From JANPLG01 sp964609085 (lineage in GTDB: Bacteria; Armatimonadota; SYMT01): 64,000 bases of DNA. Where the stretch lies: contig CAZSRZ010000001.1 in the NCBI GenBank assembly GCA_964609085.1, forward strand, positions 1 through 64,000, read 5' to 3'. The notes under the pieces are model-generated. The model saw only the letters and a program-made list of their open reading frames with translations. It was not told the DNA's origin and did no database searches. Below, one piece after another: positions 1 through 8,703 of the stretch. Within the stretch, counting starts at the first letter, position 1. Every line of letters begins with the position of its first letter. The translations under genes were made by a program, and so were the position numbers.

Positions 1-1157
1 GGGCGGTCGCCCGCGGTATCGGGGGCGTCGGCCCGGAGAGTTACCTTCCTCGTCGGCTGTACGGCGATTACATCCGCGACATCCTGCGGCAGGCTCTCGG
101 TGCGGCGCCCGAGCCCCATCTGTTCCGAGAGGTGCGGGCGGAGGTCCGCGGCATCACGAGCACCACCGACGGCCTCCGAGTCGAGATGGATGACGGGCAG
201 TCGTGCGAAGCCGCATTCGTCGTGCTCGCGCTCGGCAACCTACCGCCCGCACCCTTCGCGGTTGTCGACGGCACCGTGCGGGCGCACCCCGGCTACTTCG
301 AGTCCGCCTGGGATGCCGGAGCCCTGGAGAAAGATACGGAAGGGGGTGACGTGCTGCTCATCGGGACGGGACTGACCGCCGTTGATGCCGTGATCGGCTT
401 GCGCGACGCCGGCCACAGCGGAGTCATTCATGCCGTCTCACGCCACGGGAGGTTGCCCCGTGTGCACCGTCCGGCGGCGACGCCCCCGACCGCCGTCCTG
501 CCCACCGATCCTCCGACTAGCCTGCGCCAACTCTACTCCGTGATCCGGCGGCATGCGGCCACCGCCGCCGAGGAGGGTGGGGACTGGCGGGCCGTGATCG
601 ATGGACTCCGGCCACACACCAACGCCCTCTGGGGCCGCCTGCCCGAGAGAGATCAGCGTCGGTTCCACCGCCACGTCCGATCGATTTGGGACATCCATCG
701 ACACCGAATGGCGCCGTCCATCGGCGAGTCCATTGACGCGCTGATCGCTGACGGCGCTCTGCAGGTGAGCGCTGGACGAATACAGTCCATCTCCCCCCAC
801 CTGTCCGGCTTGCGAGTTTGCATCCGGGAACGCCATGGCGGTGAGCGGCGGACGGTGAGCGCCGTCCGCGTGATCAATTGCACCGGCCCGACACCCCGCT
901 TCCACGAGGTGGACTCAGAACTGGTCCGGTCTCTCTGGGCGCAGGGGCTGGCAAATCCGGGTCCTCTCGAACATGGTCTCGCCGTGGACGGCGATGGGGC
1001 CCTGCTTGGGTCGGACGGCACTTCGGACGGCCGAATCTTCACGATCGGCCCCACGCAGGTGGGGACTCTCTTCGAGACGACGGCGATGCCCGAGATCAGA
1101 GTGCAGGCCGCTCGACTGGCTGGGGAACTGACGCGGCGACTATCTACTGTCGCCTGA
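1..1157 (+). CDS. FAD/NAD(P)-binding protein (COG4529-like), 5' truncated
   Basis: The reading frame is open from base 3, so the gene begins outside the window; only about 384 C-terminal residues are visible. The first visible residues include YLPRRLYGDYIRDIL, a segment typical of FAD-NAD(P)-binding proteins of the COG4529/NAD_binding_9 group. Further on there is a second Rossmann-type glycine motif, LIGTGLTAVDA, and near the C-terminus FTIGPTQVGTLFETTAMPEIR, which matches the closing FAD-contact segment of such proteins. Family members are flavoproteins of mostly unknown substrate, related to hydroxyacyl or pyridine-nucleotide oxidoreductases. The internal ATG at 132 is not the start because homology extends upstream of it. 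The stop overlaps the 3' end of the opposing peptidase gene by 18 nt. The specific reaction cannot be named. Confidence 0.8.
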   Translation, partial: AVARGIGGVGPESYLPRRLYGDYIRDILRQALGAAPEPHLFREVRAEVRGITSTTDGLRVEMDDGQSCEAAFVVLALGNLPPAPFAVVDGTVRAHPGYFESAWDAGALEKDTEGGDVLLIGTGLTAVDAVIGLRDAGHSGVIHAVSRHGRLPRVHRPAATPPTAVLPTDPPTSLRQLYSVIRRHAATAAEEGGDWRAVIDGLRPHTNALWGRLPERDQRRFHRHVRSIWDIHRHRMAPSIGESIDALIADGALQVSAGRIQSISPHLSGLRVCIRERHGGERRTVSAVRVINCTGPTPRFHEVDSELVRSLWAQGLANPGPLEHGLAVDGDGALLGSDGTSDGRIFTIGPTQVGTLFETTAMPEIRVQAARLAGELTRRLSTVA

Positions 1158-2078
1158 CTGGTTCGTCTGCGCGCCCAGCCGGTCGACCAGGGCCAGCGTC
1201 AGGTCCGTCATGCCGGCGAGGTCACAGAGATGGCACTCTTCCGTCACCGTGTGCGGGCGCTTCTGGGGCGCTCCGACAAAGACCCAGTCGATGGGGTAGC
1301 TGGAGGATTCAAGGGTGGTGCCATCCGAACCACCCGCCGACTCCACTTCCACCTGAAACGGCAGGCCACTGGCGAAGGCGGCAGCGAGGACTTCATCCAG
1401 GAAGCGGCGACGCGGCACGCTGCGGTCCCGCAGCGAGATGGCCGGACCACGACCGCACTTGATCGACGCTGTGTGCCAGGTGATGTCGGAGATGATCGCC
1501 TTACGGATTCCCTCGGCGTAGAGCATCCTGGCGGCGATCGCCGCGCCTTTTCCGCTGTGTTCCTCTCCGGGAGTAAAGTAGACGGCGACATCCGTGGCTG
1601 ACTCCAGCACCCGCAGCGCGTTCCACACCCCCGCACGGTTGTCGAGGTAGGGACCGCGCACGCGGTCTTTGCGCACCTGCAGAGGCGCTGCGTACACCCA
1701 ACGAGAACCCGGCGCACCCTTGCGGCCGCTCAGACTGTAGGTCGTGTGCTCGTCCTTGCTGCGAACCTTTAGCCTCGCCCTGCCATCGCCTTGCACCTCC
1801 GCGAGTTCCTCGCCTCCCTCCGCGTTCGGTCCCCCGATGCGATAAAGCGCCCGGTCATACGCCAGCGTGAAGCCGACTGTGTCGATGTGCGCCAGGACGG
1901 CGACTTTCGGCGATCCCTTTTGGGCCACCACCAGGTCGCCCACGCGCGACACGGCCACGCCCGGGATCGCTTCGGCACGACGCACGCACTCGTCGGCGAT
2001 GGCACCCTCATCCCCACTGGGACCAGGGATGCCTTGCAGGTAAATCAACAGCTCAATCTCGGACCCACTGACGCTCAC
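1140..2078 (-). CDS. M42 family metallopeptidase (glutamyl/cellulase-type aminopeptidase)
   Basis: A 312-residue protein of the M42 co-catalytic metal aminopeptidase family, expected to remove N-terminal residues from peptides in the cytosol. The expected metal ligands can all be picked out: His in VLAHIDTVGF, Asp in GPYLDNRAG, the Glu pair in YFTPGEEHSGKG, Asp in IISDITW, and the late His in KRPHTVTEECHL. It is shorter than the usual 340-360 residues of the family. The start chosen is GTG at 2078, which overlaps the stop of the upstream uracil-DNA glycosylase by 4 nt and begins VSVSGSEIELL; the much longer open frame upstream is a shadow of that gene. It is the last gene of the HIT-UDG-peptidase operon. 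Confidence 0.85.
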   Translation of the reverse strand: MSVSGSEIELLIYLQGIPGPSGDEGAIADECVRRAEAIPGVAVSRVGDLVVAQKGSPKVAVLAHIDTVGFTLAYDRALYRIGGPNAEGGEELAEVQGDGRARLKVRSKDEHTTYSLSGRKGAPGSRWVYAAPLQVRKDRVRGPYLDNRAGVWNALRVLESATDVAVYFTPGEEHSGKGAAIAARMLYAEGIRKAIISDITWHTASIKCGRGPAISLRDRSVPRRRFLDEVLAAAFASGLPFQVEVESAGGSDGTTLESSSYPIDWVFVGAPQKRPHTVTEECHLCDLAGMTDLTLALVDRLGAQTNQSGDSR

Positions 2079-2896
2079 GATGACTCCAGATCGGCGAAGA
2101 GGCTGCCCTGGGAGTTCGTCGCCCCGGTTTCCGCTTCCTTTCGAGCACGGCGAATCTCGAGCACCTTCTCGCGAGCGACCCGGATGTCGTCTACGAGCGC
2201 TTGAAAGGCCCGATCGTAGCCGGCACCCTCCTGTCGCAGGATGTAAGCCGGATGGAGCACCGCCATCGCCCATGGTGCAAGTCCCGTATCCGTGAACCAT
2301 CGACCGCGCTCGCGGCTGATTCCAAAGCCACGGTGGATCAGGGTATCCGCGGACGGTCCCCCGATGCAGACAATGACAATGGGCTGCATCACCGAGAGCT
2401 GAGCCTCCCACCAGGGACGGCAGGCCTGCACTTCTTCCGCCGTGGGAGGTCGGTTGACCGCCCGGCCCTCCCGATAGTCGAAGGCGCGGCACTTGATGAT
2501 GTTGGTGATGTAGACGTGGTGTCGGAGGATGCCGTTGCGGCGCAGGGCCTCATCCAGAAGGCGGCCCGCCCGACCCACAAAGGGGCGCCCGGTCGCGTCT
2601 TCGGTTTCACCGGGACCCTCCCCAACAAACACGATCGGCGAAGCAGGGTTTCCTTCTCCAAACACCACCTGCTTTCGAGACTTCGATAGCCCGCATCGGC
2701 GGCAGTCTCCGGCCTCGGCAGACAGCGTAGCCAGCGCGTCGGCGGGAGCGGGTCTCGGCGCGGGCGAACTGCGGACAAGCGGCGATTTGACCCCCTCGCC
2801 CGAACAGGGGGTTCCCGGCGACGCCGTCCCGCAGCTAACGGGAGCCTCCGACCAGGGGATCGGGTTGAGTTGGTCGTCGAACAACGAAAACTGCAT
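2075..2896 (-). CDS. Family 4-type uracil-DNA glycosylase (Fe-S)
   Basis: A 273-residue DNA repair enzyme that excises uracil from DNA. Four cysteines expected to ligate a 4Fe-4S cluster are at residues 65, 68, 136 and 159 (CRRCG, IIKCRA, QACRPW). The catalytic motif A is GEGPGETED at about 92-100, and HPAYILR at 215-221 is the DNA-binding leucine-loop motif of family 4 enzymes. The first 55 residues are a proline-rich tail not needed for the fold. The ATG at 2896 lies 3 nt after the HIT gene stop, and the 3' end overlaps the peptidase start by 4 nt, so the three genes are almost certainly cotranscribed. Confidence 0.9.
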   Translation of the reverse strand: MQFSLFDDQLNPIPWSEAPVSCGTASPGTPCSGEGVKSPLVRSSPAPRPAPADALATLSAEAGDCRRCGLSKSRKQVVFGEGNPASPIVFVGEGPGETEDATGRPFVGRAGRLLDEALRRNGILRHHVYITNIIKCRAFDYREGRAVNRPPTAEEVQACRPWWEAQLSVMQPIVIVCIGGPSADTLIHRGFGISRERGRWFTDTGLAPWAMAVLHPAYILRQEGAGYDRAFQALVDDIRVAREKVLEIRRARKEAETGATNSQGSLFADLESS

Positions 2897-2899
2897 CGG

Positions 2900-3403
2900 T
2901 CACATGGGCAGGCGCAGAGCGTCGAAGCAAGGCCTAAGTCTGTCGTAGCTATCGAAGAGGCTCTCGGGAAGCACGCGGGTCTCCGCCAGCACCGGCATGA
3001 AGTTGGTGTCCCCGTTCCAGCGCGGCACGAGGTGGGCGTGAAGGTGCTCGGCAATCCCCGCCCCAGCCACTCGCCCCAGGTTCATCCCCATATTGCACCC
3101 GTCCGGGTTGTAGACGTCCGCGAGAATGCGAGCGCTGGCGCAGATCAGGGCCATCAGTTCGGACTGCTCCTCGGGAAGCAATCCCGTGAGGTCAGCGGTA
3201 TGCCGACGGGGGACGACGAGCAGGTGTCCGTTGTTGTAGGGGAAGAGGTTCATGAGGACGAAGCAGAGGCTTCCCTGGAACAAGATCAGGTTCTCCCGAT
3301 CTTCTCCGGCACCGGGCTTATCGCAGAAGATGCAGCCGGGGGAGGTCTCCGGTCGTGGGTGCTCGATGTATTTCATCCGCCACGGCGCCCAGAGGTGTTG
3401 CAT
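2900..3403 (-). CDS. HIT family protein, Ap4A phosphorylase-like
   Basis: A 167-residue histidine-triad nucleotide hydrolase/transferase. The triad HLHAHL is at residues 120-125 and is followed by VPRW. The N-terminal LWAPWRM and CIFC (24-27) segments resemble the actinobacterial Ap4A phosphorylase type of HIT protein more than HINT. It probably cleaves dinucleoside polyphosphates. The start ATG at 3403 gives MQHLWAPW, the conserved beginning of this subgroup; the longer upstream frame has no homology. It is the first gene of a three-gene operon with uracil-DNA glycosylase 3 nt downstream. Confidence 0.88.
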   Translation of the reverse strand: MQHLWAPWRMKYIEHPRPETSPGCIFCDKPGAGEDRENLILFQGSLCFVLMNLFPYNNGHLLVVPRRHTADLTGLLPEEQSELMALICASARILADVYNPDGCNMGMNLGRVAGAGIAEHLHAHLVPRWNGDTNFMPVLAETRVLPESLFDSYDRLRPCFDALRLPM

Positions 3404-3537
3404 CGGTGCCTGCCTGGTGGTGAGGGGAGGGGTAGGTTCGGGTGGGATGGGCGGTGAAGGAATGCGGGCCCGGAGTGTGAAGTTTATCCTCGTCAACGAG
3501 CGGGCACCCCCGGGACGGGCAGCAACTGGAGATCGTG

Positions 3538-3981
3538 ATGGAACTGGTGAAGACTGAGGCCGAGCGTGAGCTTGGCGAGTACGTTGAAGGCGGCGATGGG
3601 ATCTTCGTGATCCGTGGCGGCGAGAACTGCCGCAGTTGGAACGGGATCCGCTATCGGGCGGGGCTTTCCGCCAAGAACACGCCGGCGACGAAGCTCTCGA
3701 TGAACGTGGCCACGATTCCACCGGGCGGAGTTGCCTACGCCCACATCCACGTCGACTTCGATGTGATGCTGTACATCCTCCAGGGTCGGGTTCGGCACGA
3801 GTACGGCCCCGGATTGCGGCAATCGATCGAAAACCAGGCGGGGGACTTCATCTACATCGAACCGGGCGTCCCTCACGAGGTGTTCAACATCAGCGACACC
3901 GAGCCCGTCGTAGCCGTTGTCGCTCGCTCGGACGCCAGTGAGTGGGAACACATCGTCGCGTATGACCGCAACAGTGAGTAG
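3538..3981 (+). CDS. Single-domain cupin protein
   Basis: A small protein of about 147 residues with one cupin barrel. The first cupin motif is seen in GVAYAHIHVDFDVMLYILQGRVRH, giving two His and an Asp as likely metal ligands, and the second in GDFIYIEPGVPHEVFN. The function is not known; it is not a recognisable 3-hydroxyanthranilate dioxygenase despite the kynureninase gene 12 nt downstream. The start is ATG at 3538, preceded by GGAG with 7 nt spacing; a GTG one codon earlier is possible. It is probably the first gene of a three-gene operon and may act on or sense a tryptophan-derived compound (inference). Confidence 0.8.
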   Translation: MELVKTEAERELGEYVEGGDGIFVIRGGENCRSWNGIRYRAGLSAKNTPATKLSMNVATIPPGGVAYAHIHVDFDVMLYILQGRVRHEYGPGLRQSIENQAGDFIYIEPGVPHEVFNISDTEPVVAVVARSDASEWEHIVAYDRNSE

Positions 3982-3993
3982 GCGATCCGCGCT

Positions 3994-5244
3994 GTGAGCG
4001 AATCGGAGGGGCAAGCCGAAGCGCGAAGCCTGGATGCCGAGGATCCGCTTCGCGGCTTCCGCCAGCGCTTTGTCCTCGACGATCCAGGGCTAACCTACCT
4101 CGACGGCAACTCACTCGGGCGACTGCCCCGCGAAGCTGTGGAGACGGCTCGACGGGTGGTGGCGGTGGAGTGGGGGAGCCGACTCATTCGTTCGTGGAAC
4201 GACGGCTGGATCGACCTGCCCGTCCGCCTTGGGGACAAGCTTGCCCGGATCGTGGGGGCCCGGCCAGGGAGTGTGTTGCTAGCCGACGCAACCACCGTAA
4301 ACTTATACAAACTTGTGCACTCCGCGTTGGCAATCCGTCCGGACCGAAGCCACATCGTTACGGACGACTTCAACTTCCCGTCCGACCTGTATGTCCTTCA
4401 GGCGGCTGCTCGGCACTCCGTCACTCGGGTCGCCCATACGGGTTCCACGCCGGACGTGGAGGCGATCGGCGACGCCATCGACTCGCGAACGGCGCTGCTG
4501 ACCCTATCGCACGTGGCGTTCAAGAGCGCGGCCCTCTACCCAATGGCGACGCTCACCCACCTGGCCGCGGAGAGGGGGGCTCTCTCACTTTGGGATCTCA
4601 GCCACTCCGCCGGTGCGCTCCCGGTGCCCCTGGCCGAAAGTGGGGCGGACCTGGCCGTCGGCTGCACCTACAAGTACCTGAACGGTGGACCCGGCGCACC
4701 CGCGTTCCTCTACGTCCGACCCGAACTGCAGGGGCAACTTGCCAACCCCATCCCCGGCTGGCTGGGTCGTGAGGACCCGTTCAGTTTTGATCCAGAGTAC
4801 GCCCCTGCACCGGGACTCCGCAGACTGCTTACCGGTACCCCGCCGATAGTTTCACTGGCGCTGATCGAGCCCGGTCTGGACCTCGTCCTCGAAGCCGGGC
4901 TCCCGGCGATCCGCGCGAAGTCTGTGCTGCTGACCGAATTCCTCATCCGGAGATGGCGGGACTCGCTTGAGGAACTAGGCTTTGAGCTCCGCACGCCAGC
5001 GGAGCCGGAGTCGAGAGGTTCCCACGTTTCCCTCGGTCACCCGCAGGCCTTCCGGATATGCCAGGCGCTGATCGAACTGCACGGGGTGATCCCGGACTTT
5101 CGTGCGCCGGACAACATCAGGCTGGGAGTATCGCCACTCTACACCACTTTCGCGGAAGTCGAGCGGGCAGTGGAGGCCCTCGCGGCGACGGTCACCACCG
5201 GTCAGTACGAGCAATTCTGCGTCGGGCGCCCGGGCGTGACATGA
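3994..5244 (+). CDS. kynU: Kynureninase
   Basis: A 416-residue PLP enzyme of fold type I that hydrolyses kynurenine or 3-hydroxykynurenine to (hydroxy)anthranilate and alanine. The N-terminal FVLDDPGLTYLDGNSLGRLP is the kynureninase signature. DLSHSAG (201-207) holds the PLP-binding Asp, and GCTYKYLNGGPG places the Schiff-base lysine at about residue 227. Translation starts at GTG 3994. The length is normal for the family. The stop overlaps the MFS gene start in an ATGA, indicating coupling. No other kynurenine-pathway gene (tryptophan dioxygenase, formamidase, 3-HAO) is seen in this window. Confidence 0.92.
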   Translation: MSESEGQAEARSLDAEDPLRGFRQRFVLDDPGLTYLDGNSLGRLPREAVETARRVVAVEWGSRLIRSWNDGWIDLPVRLGDKLARIVGARPGSVLLADATTVNLYKLVHSALAIRPDRSHIVTDDFNFPSDLYVLQAAARHSVTRVAHTGSTPDVEAIGDAIDSRTALLTLSHVAFKSAALYPMATLTHLAAERGALSLWDLSHSAGALPVPLAESGADLAVGCTYKYLNGGPGAPAFLYVRPELQGQLANPIPGWLGREDPFSFDPEYAPAPGLRRLLTGTPPIVSLALIEPGLDLVLEAGLPAIRAKSVLLTEFLIRRWRDSLEELGFELRTPAEPESRGSHVSLGHPQAFRICQALIELHGVIPDFRAPDNIRLGVSPLYTTFAEVERAVEALAATVTTGQYEQFCVGRPGVT

Positions 5245-6461
5245 GCGGCACGACGACGGCCACCGACCCTCCAGGCGCCTGGTCCGCGCTGGCACGGCTG
5301 TCAACGGCCTGCCTGTTGGGGATGACGAGCTGGTTTTCGGCAGCGGCAATTCTGCCGCAACTGCGGGTGGAGTGGGGGCTTGGCGTTGGTGAGACTGCCT
5401 GGCTGACCATTGCCGTCCAGCTCGGTTTCGTGGTGGGGGCCCTCGCCTCCGCGCTGCTGAACCTCCCCGACCTGGTACCGCCGCGGCGGCTGATGTTGCT
5501 GGGCTGCCTGGCAGCCTCTGTTGCCAATGGGTTGCTCGCCGTGACAGGACCAGGGATGGCAGTTGCACTACGGCTGCTGAGCGGCGTGGCGCTTGCCTTC
5601 GTCTACCCGCCGGCTCTCAAAGCCACGGCATCCTGGTTTCGGGTAAGGCGCGGCACCGCCTTCGGTGTGATGGTGGGTGCCCTCACGCTCGGATCCGCCT
5701 TTCCCTACCTGCTGCAAGCCTTTGGTGGTGTTCAGTGGCGGGCGGTGGTGGCCACTGTTTCGGTCCTGACCCTGGCAGGCGGATGCGTCGCCGAGTGCTC
5801 CGCGCGAGATGGTCCGTACCCCTTTCCCCGTGCCGTCTTCGATCCATCCCAGATCCGACGAGTTGCGGCCAACCGCGGCGTGCTGCTTGCCAGCCTGGGC
5901 TACTTCGGTCACATGTGGGAGCTGTACGCGATGTGGGGATGGGTCCACGCTTTTTTGCTCGACCGCTTCCTCGGCGCACGCGTGCCGGATCCACGCCTCC
6001 TCGCCGGCCTGGGTGCCTTCACGGCGATTGGCTTCGGGGCACTGGGGTGTTGGGTCGCGGGACACATGGCTGACCGGTGGGGAAAGGCGAATACGGCGGC
6101 AGCGGCGATGGTGATCAGCGGCATCTGCTGCCTGATGGTAGGGATCCCGGGCACACCACTGCCGCTGCTCGTTGGAATCACCCTCATCTGGGGATTCGCT
6201 GTGGTGGCCGACTCGGCCCAGTTCTCTGCGCTGGTGAGCGAGCACGCGGAACAGGCCTACGTCGGCACCGCGCTCACGCTCCAGCTATCCCTGGGGTTTG
6301 TGTTGTCCAGCGCCACGCTCTGGCTCGTGCCCGTGATTCGTGATGTCGCGGCCTGGCAAGGCGCTTTCTCACTGCTCGCCATCGGCCCGATGCTCGGGAT
6401 CCCCGCGGTTCTCTCAGCTCGCCGCCATCGCACTGCCGGCGTAACGCCGGTCAGCAGTTGA
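5241..6461 (+). CDS. MFS transporter (kynureninase operon)
   Basis: A 406-residue integral membrane protein with about 12 hydrophobic segments and the loop motif GHMADRWGKAN between the halves (near residue 280), typical of the major facilitator superfamily. The ATG at 5241 overlaps the kynureninase stop by 4 nt, so it is translationally coupled. By context it may export anthranilate or import kynurenine or tryptophan catabolites; nothing in the sequence fixes the substrate or direction. The longer upstream frame starting at 5058 lies inside kynU and is not used. Confidence 0.85.
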   Translation: MSGTTTATDPPGAWSALARLSTACLLGMTSWFSAAAILPQLRVEWGLGVGETAWLTIAVQLGFVVGALASALLNLPDLVPPRRLMLLGCLAASVANGLLAVTGPGMAVALRLLSGVALAFVYPPALKATASWFRVRRGTAFGVMVGALTLGSAFPYLLQAFGGVQWRAVVATVSVLTLAGGCVAECSARDGPYPFPRAVFDPSQIRRVAANRGVLLASLGYFGHMWELYAMWGWVHAFLLDRFLGARVPDPRLLAGLGAFTAIGFGALGCWVAGHMADRWGKANTAAAAMVISGICCLMVGIPGTPLPLLVGITLIWGFAVVADSAQFSALVSEHAEQAYVGTALTLQLSLGFVLSSATLWLVPVIRDVAAWQGAFSLLAIGPMLGIPAVLSARRHRTAGVTPVSS

Positions 6462-6505
6462 CGGGCACCCTTTCAAGGCCTGAAACAGGGCAGACGCCAT
6501 CGTTT

Positions 6506-6564
6506 CGGATGCCGCATTGACGGGATCGCGCGCGGGAGACCAGACGACTGGTTTCCGGCATCCG
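6506..6564. other. Nested inverted repeats in a convergent intergenic region
   Basis: Between the MFS gene (ends 6461) and the opposing rRNA methyltransferase (ends 6654) there is a perfect 9-nt inverted repeat, CGGATGCCG at 6506-6514 and CGGCATCCG at 6556-6564. Abutting its 3' arm is a second hairpin, GAGACCAG (6536-6543) and CTGGTTTC (6548-6555), with an ACGA loop and one G-U pair. No T-tract follows, so it is not a classical intrinsic terminator. It could stop or protect both convergent transcripts. Confidence 0.45.
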
Positions 6565-6653
6565 CAGATCACAGCCGGCACGTCGGATGTACATAATAGT
6601 GATTATCGGAAGTTGTGTTTGGGGCGAGCGTGTGGCAGGCAGGACGATTGGCG

Positions 6654-7595
6654 TTAGGGTAGTCGGAACTCCCAGCACCGATGGATCTGCTTGTTCCGGA
6701 AGTCCAGGGGCACGGTTCGCTTGCTGATCTCGAAGGCGCGATCAGTCCGGATCTCGTCCGGGCGCAGTCGGAACGAGCGTTGGTTGGTGCTGAAGTAGAG
6801 CACCCCCTCCGGCGTCAGCAGATCCAGGCACTGGTTGATGAGTTGAGGATGCTGCTCATCCACGTCCAGGAACCCGGTCATCCTCGCGGAGTTGCTGAAG
6901 GTCGGCGGGTCGCAGAGGATCAGGTCGAAGCGCTGCCCGCTCCGGGCCGCGTCCGGTAGCCACCGGAGCACGTCGGCCCGCTCCAGCGTATGCTGCAAGC
7001 CGACCAATACGTTGAGATCCAGGTTCCGTTGTGCCCAGTCCAGGTACGTCTTGCTGATGTCCACCGTATGGGTGGCGACGGCACCGCCGGCTGCCGCGTA
7101 CACGGTAAAGGACCCTGTGTAGGCGAAGAGATTCAGGAACCTCTTTCCCGCTGACTGTTCCCTGATGATCCGTCTGGTTTCGCGATGGTCGAGGAACAGG
7201 CCGGTGTCCAGGTAATCGTCGAGGTTGACGAGGAATTTCAGTCCGAATTCCTGCACCTCTCGTTCACATCGGCTGGACCCGAGGCGGCGGTATTGCTCGC
7301 CCTCTGTTCGTCGACCGCGTTCCTTCACGTGCATGCGGTCACGAGAGATCTGGAGCGCCTCGGCGATTTCTGCAAGCGCACCCTCCATCCAACCGGCCCG
7401 AGCCTCCGGGGTCGCGTCCTTCTTCCGAGTGTGGACGTACACGACCAGGTCCCCGTCATACCAGTCGAGAATCAACGGGTGGTCCGGGACGTCCCGATCG
7501 TAGAGACGGTAGCACGTGACGCCTGTCCGCCGCGCCCACTTCCCAAGGTGCCGGCTCATCCGGATCAGCCGGTTGCCCAGCATGCCGATCGCCAC
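6654..7595 (-). CDS. rlmK: RlmK-like 23S rRNA methyltransferase (stand-alone)
   Basis: A 313-residue SAM-dependent methyltransferase. It matches the C-terminal RlmK half of gamma-proteobacterial RlmKL, which makes m7G2069 in 23S rRNA: the N-terminus GNRLIRMSRHLGKWARRTGV, then CYRLYDRDVPD, the N-terminal wing YLDTGLFLDHRETRR, SAM motif I FLNLFAYTGSF at about 153-163, and DPPTFSNS as motif IV. Here the RlmL half and its THUMP domain are absent, so the protein stands alone. An m5C methyltransferase of the RlmI type is a less likely alternative. The ATG at 7595 is 4 nt after the moaA stop, suggesting cotranscription. Confidence 0.82.
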   Translation of the reverse strand: MAIGMLGNRLIRMSRHLGKWARRTGVTCYRLYDRDVPDHPLILDWYDGDLVVYVHTRKKDATPEARAGWMEGALAEIAEALQISRDRMHVKERGRRTEGEQYRRLGSSRCEREVQEFGLKFLVNLDDYLDTGLFLDHRETRRIIREQSAGKRFLNLFAYTGSFTVYAAAGGAVATHTVDISKTYLDWAQRNLDLNVLVGLQHTLERADVLRWLPDAARSGQRFDLILCDPPTFSNSARMTGFLDVDEQHPQLINQCLDLLTPEGVLYFSTNQRSFRLRPDEIRTDRAFEISKRTVPLDFRNKQIHRCWEFRLP

Positions 7596-7599
7596 GGTT

Positions 7600-8649
7600 T
7601 CAGCCGCCGATCTGGCTCATGTTTCGCTCTGGCCGGGCGAAGGCGGCCTGGTTGATCAGGTGTCCCGGCCATTTGGCGGCGACGCAGTCAACAAACGCCC
7701 AGGCGAGCGCTTCGTCATCCGCTCCCGCTCTGAGAGGGCTCTTCAGATCGGTCTCGTCGACTGCAAACAGACAGTTGCGCAGCTTCCCGTCAGCGGTGAT
7801 CCGCAGACGGTTGCATTGGGCGCAGAAGGGCTCGCTAACGGTCGGGACGATTCCGATCTCTCCGCGTCCGTCGAGGAAGCGATAGACGGTAGCCGGATCG
7901 GAGTGGACGGCGGCCGAGGCCCGCGCGAGCGGGTACTTGCTCCCAATCGCCACCAGGATCTCATCCTGGGTCAGCACCCTATCTGCGTTCCAACCCTCAT
8001 CGCCATCGAGCGGCATGAATTCGATGAACCGAACCTGGAAGCGCCGGTCCCGGGCCAGTTCCGCAAACGCCAGGAGTTCGGGCTCCGTAAACCCGCGAAT
8101 GGCCACCGCGTTGATCTTGATTGGGTTGAACCCCGCAACAGCCGCCGCCTCGATGCCTGCCATCACCTGAGCCAGGTTGTCCCGCCGGGTCATCTCCTGG
8201 AATCGGACCGGATCGAGGCTATCAAGGCTGATGTTCAGTCGATTCAAGCCGGCGGACCGAAGCTCGGCAGCTAGTTCGGGCAGGCGCACGCCGTTCGTCG
8301 TCAGGCTGAGATCGCGCAAGCCCGGAATCGAGTTCAGCGCCGCCACCAGCCGGCACACGTCACGCCGCACCAGGGGCTCCCCGCCCGTGAGGCGGATCTT
8401 ATCGACACCCAGGCGCACGGCGATGCGCGCCAGGCGCACCAACTCCTCGTAGGTGAGGATCTCCGCCCGAGGGTGGAAGGTCGTCTCCTCCGGCATGCAG
8501 TAGACGCACCGGAAGTTGCACCTATCGGTGATCGAGAGCCGCAGGTTCGTGTGCACGCGGCCGTGAGAGTCGACGAGTCGACTCGGCAGCTCGCCCCGCG
8601 AGGCACTCGGCGCAGGAGTGATGGATCTGAGCTGGATCAGGCCGGACAT
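7600..8649 (-). CDS. moaA: GTP 3',8-cyclase MoaA
   Basis: A 349-residue radical SAM enzyme for the first step of molybdopterin synthesis, GTP to 3',8-cyclo-7,8-dihydro-GTP. The N-terminal SAM cluster motif CNFRCVYC uses Cys44, 48 and 51. The second Fe-S cluster ligands are in EPFCAQCNRLRIT and the later RNCLFAVDE. The C-terminus ends in the conserved Gly-Gly (SQIGG). LTGGEPLVRRD, a SAM-contact motif, is intact. The enzyme is complete, implying that the host makes molybdenum cofactor, but no other moa/moe gene is in the window. Confidence 0.95.
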   Translation of the reverse strand: MSGLIQLRSITPAPSASRGELPSRLVDSHGRVHTNLRLSITDRCNFRCVYCMPEETTFHPRAEILTYEELVRLARIAVRLGVDKIRLTGGEPLVRRDVCRLVAALNSIPGLRDLSLTTNGVRLPELAAELRSAGLNRLNISLDSLDPVRFQEMTRRDNLAQVMAGIEAAAVAGFNPIKINAVAIRGFTEPELLAFAELARDRRFQVRFIEFMPLDGDEGWNADRVLTQDEILVAIGSKYPLARASAAVHSDPATVYRFLDGRGEIGIVPTVSEPFCAQCNRLRITADGKLRNCLFAVDETDLKSPLRAGADDEALAWAFVDCVAAKWPGHLINQAAFARPERNMSQIGG

Positions 8650-8703
8650 GACGGAGCTATGATAGCGCCCAGCCGACCTCCGGACGACGGTTATCGCCCA
8701 CGA

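Noticed and set aside
7516..8274. Open frame on the plus strand of 252 codons
   Set aside because: It lies antisense to moaA, which has complete motifs; long antisense frames are expected at this GC content.
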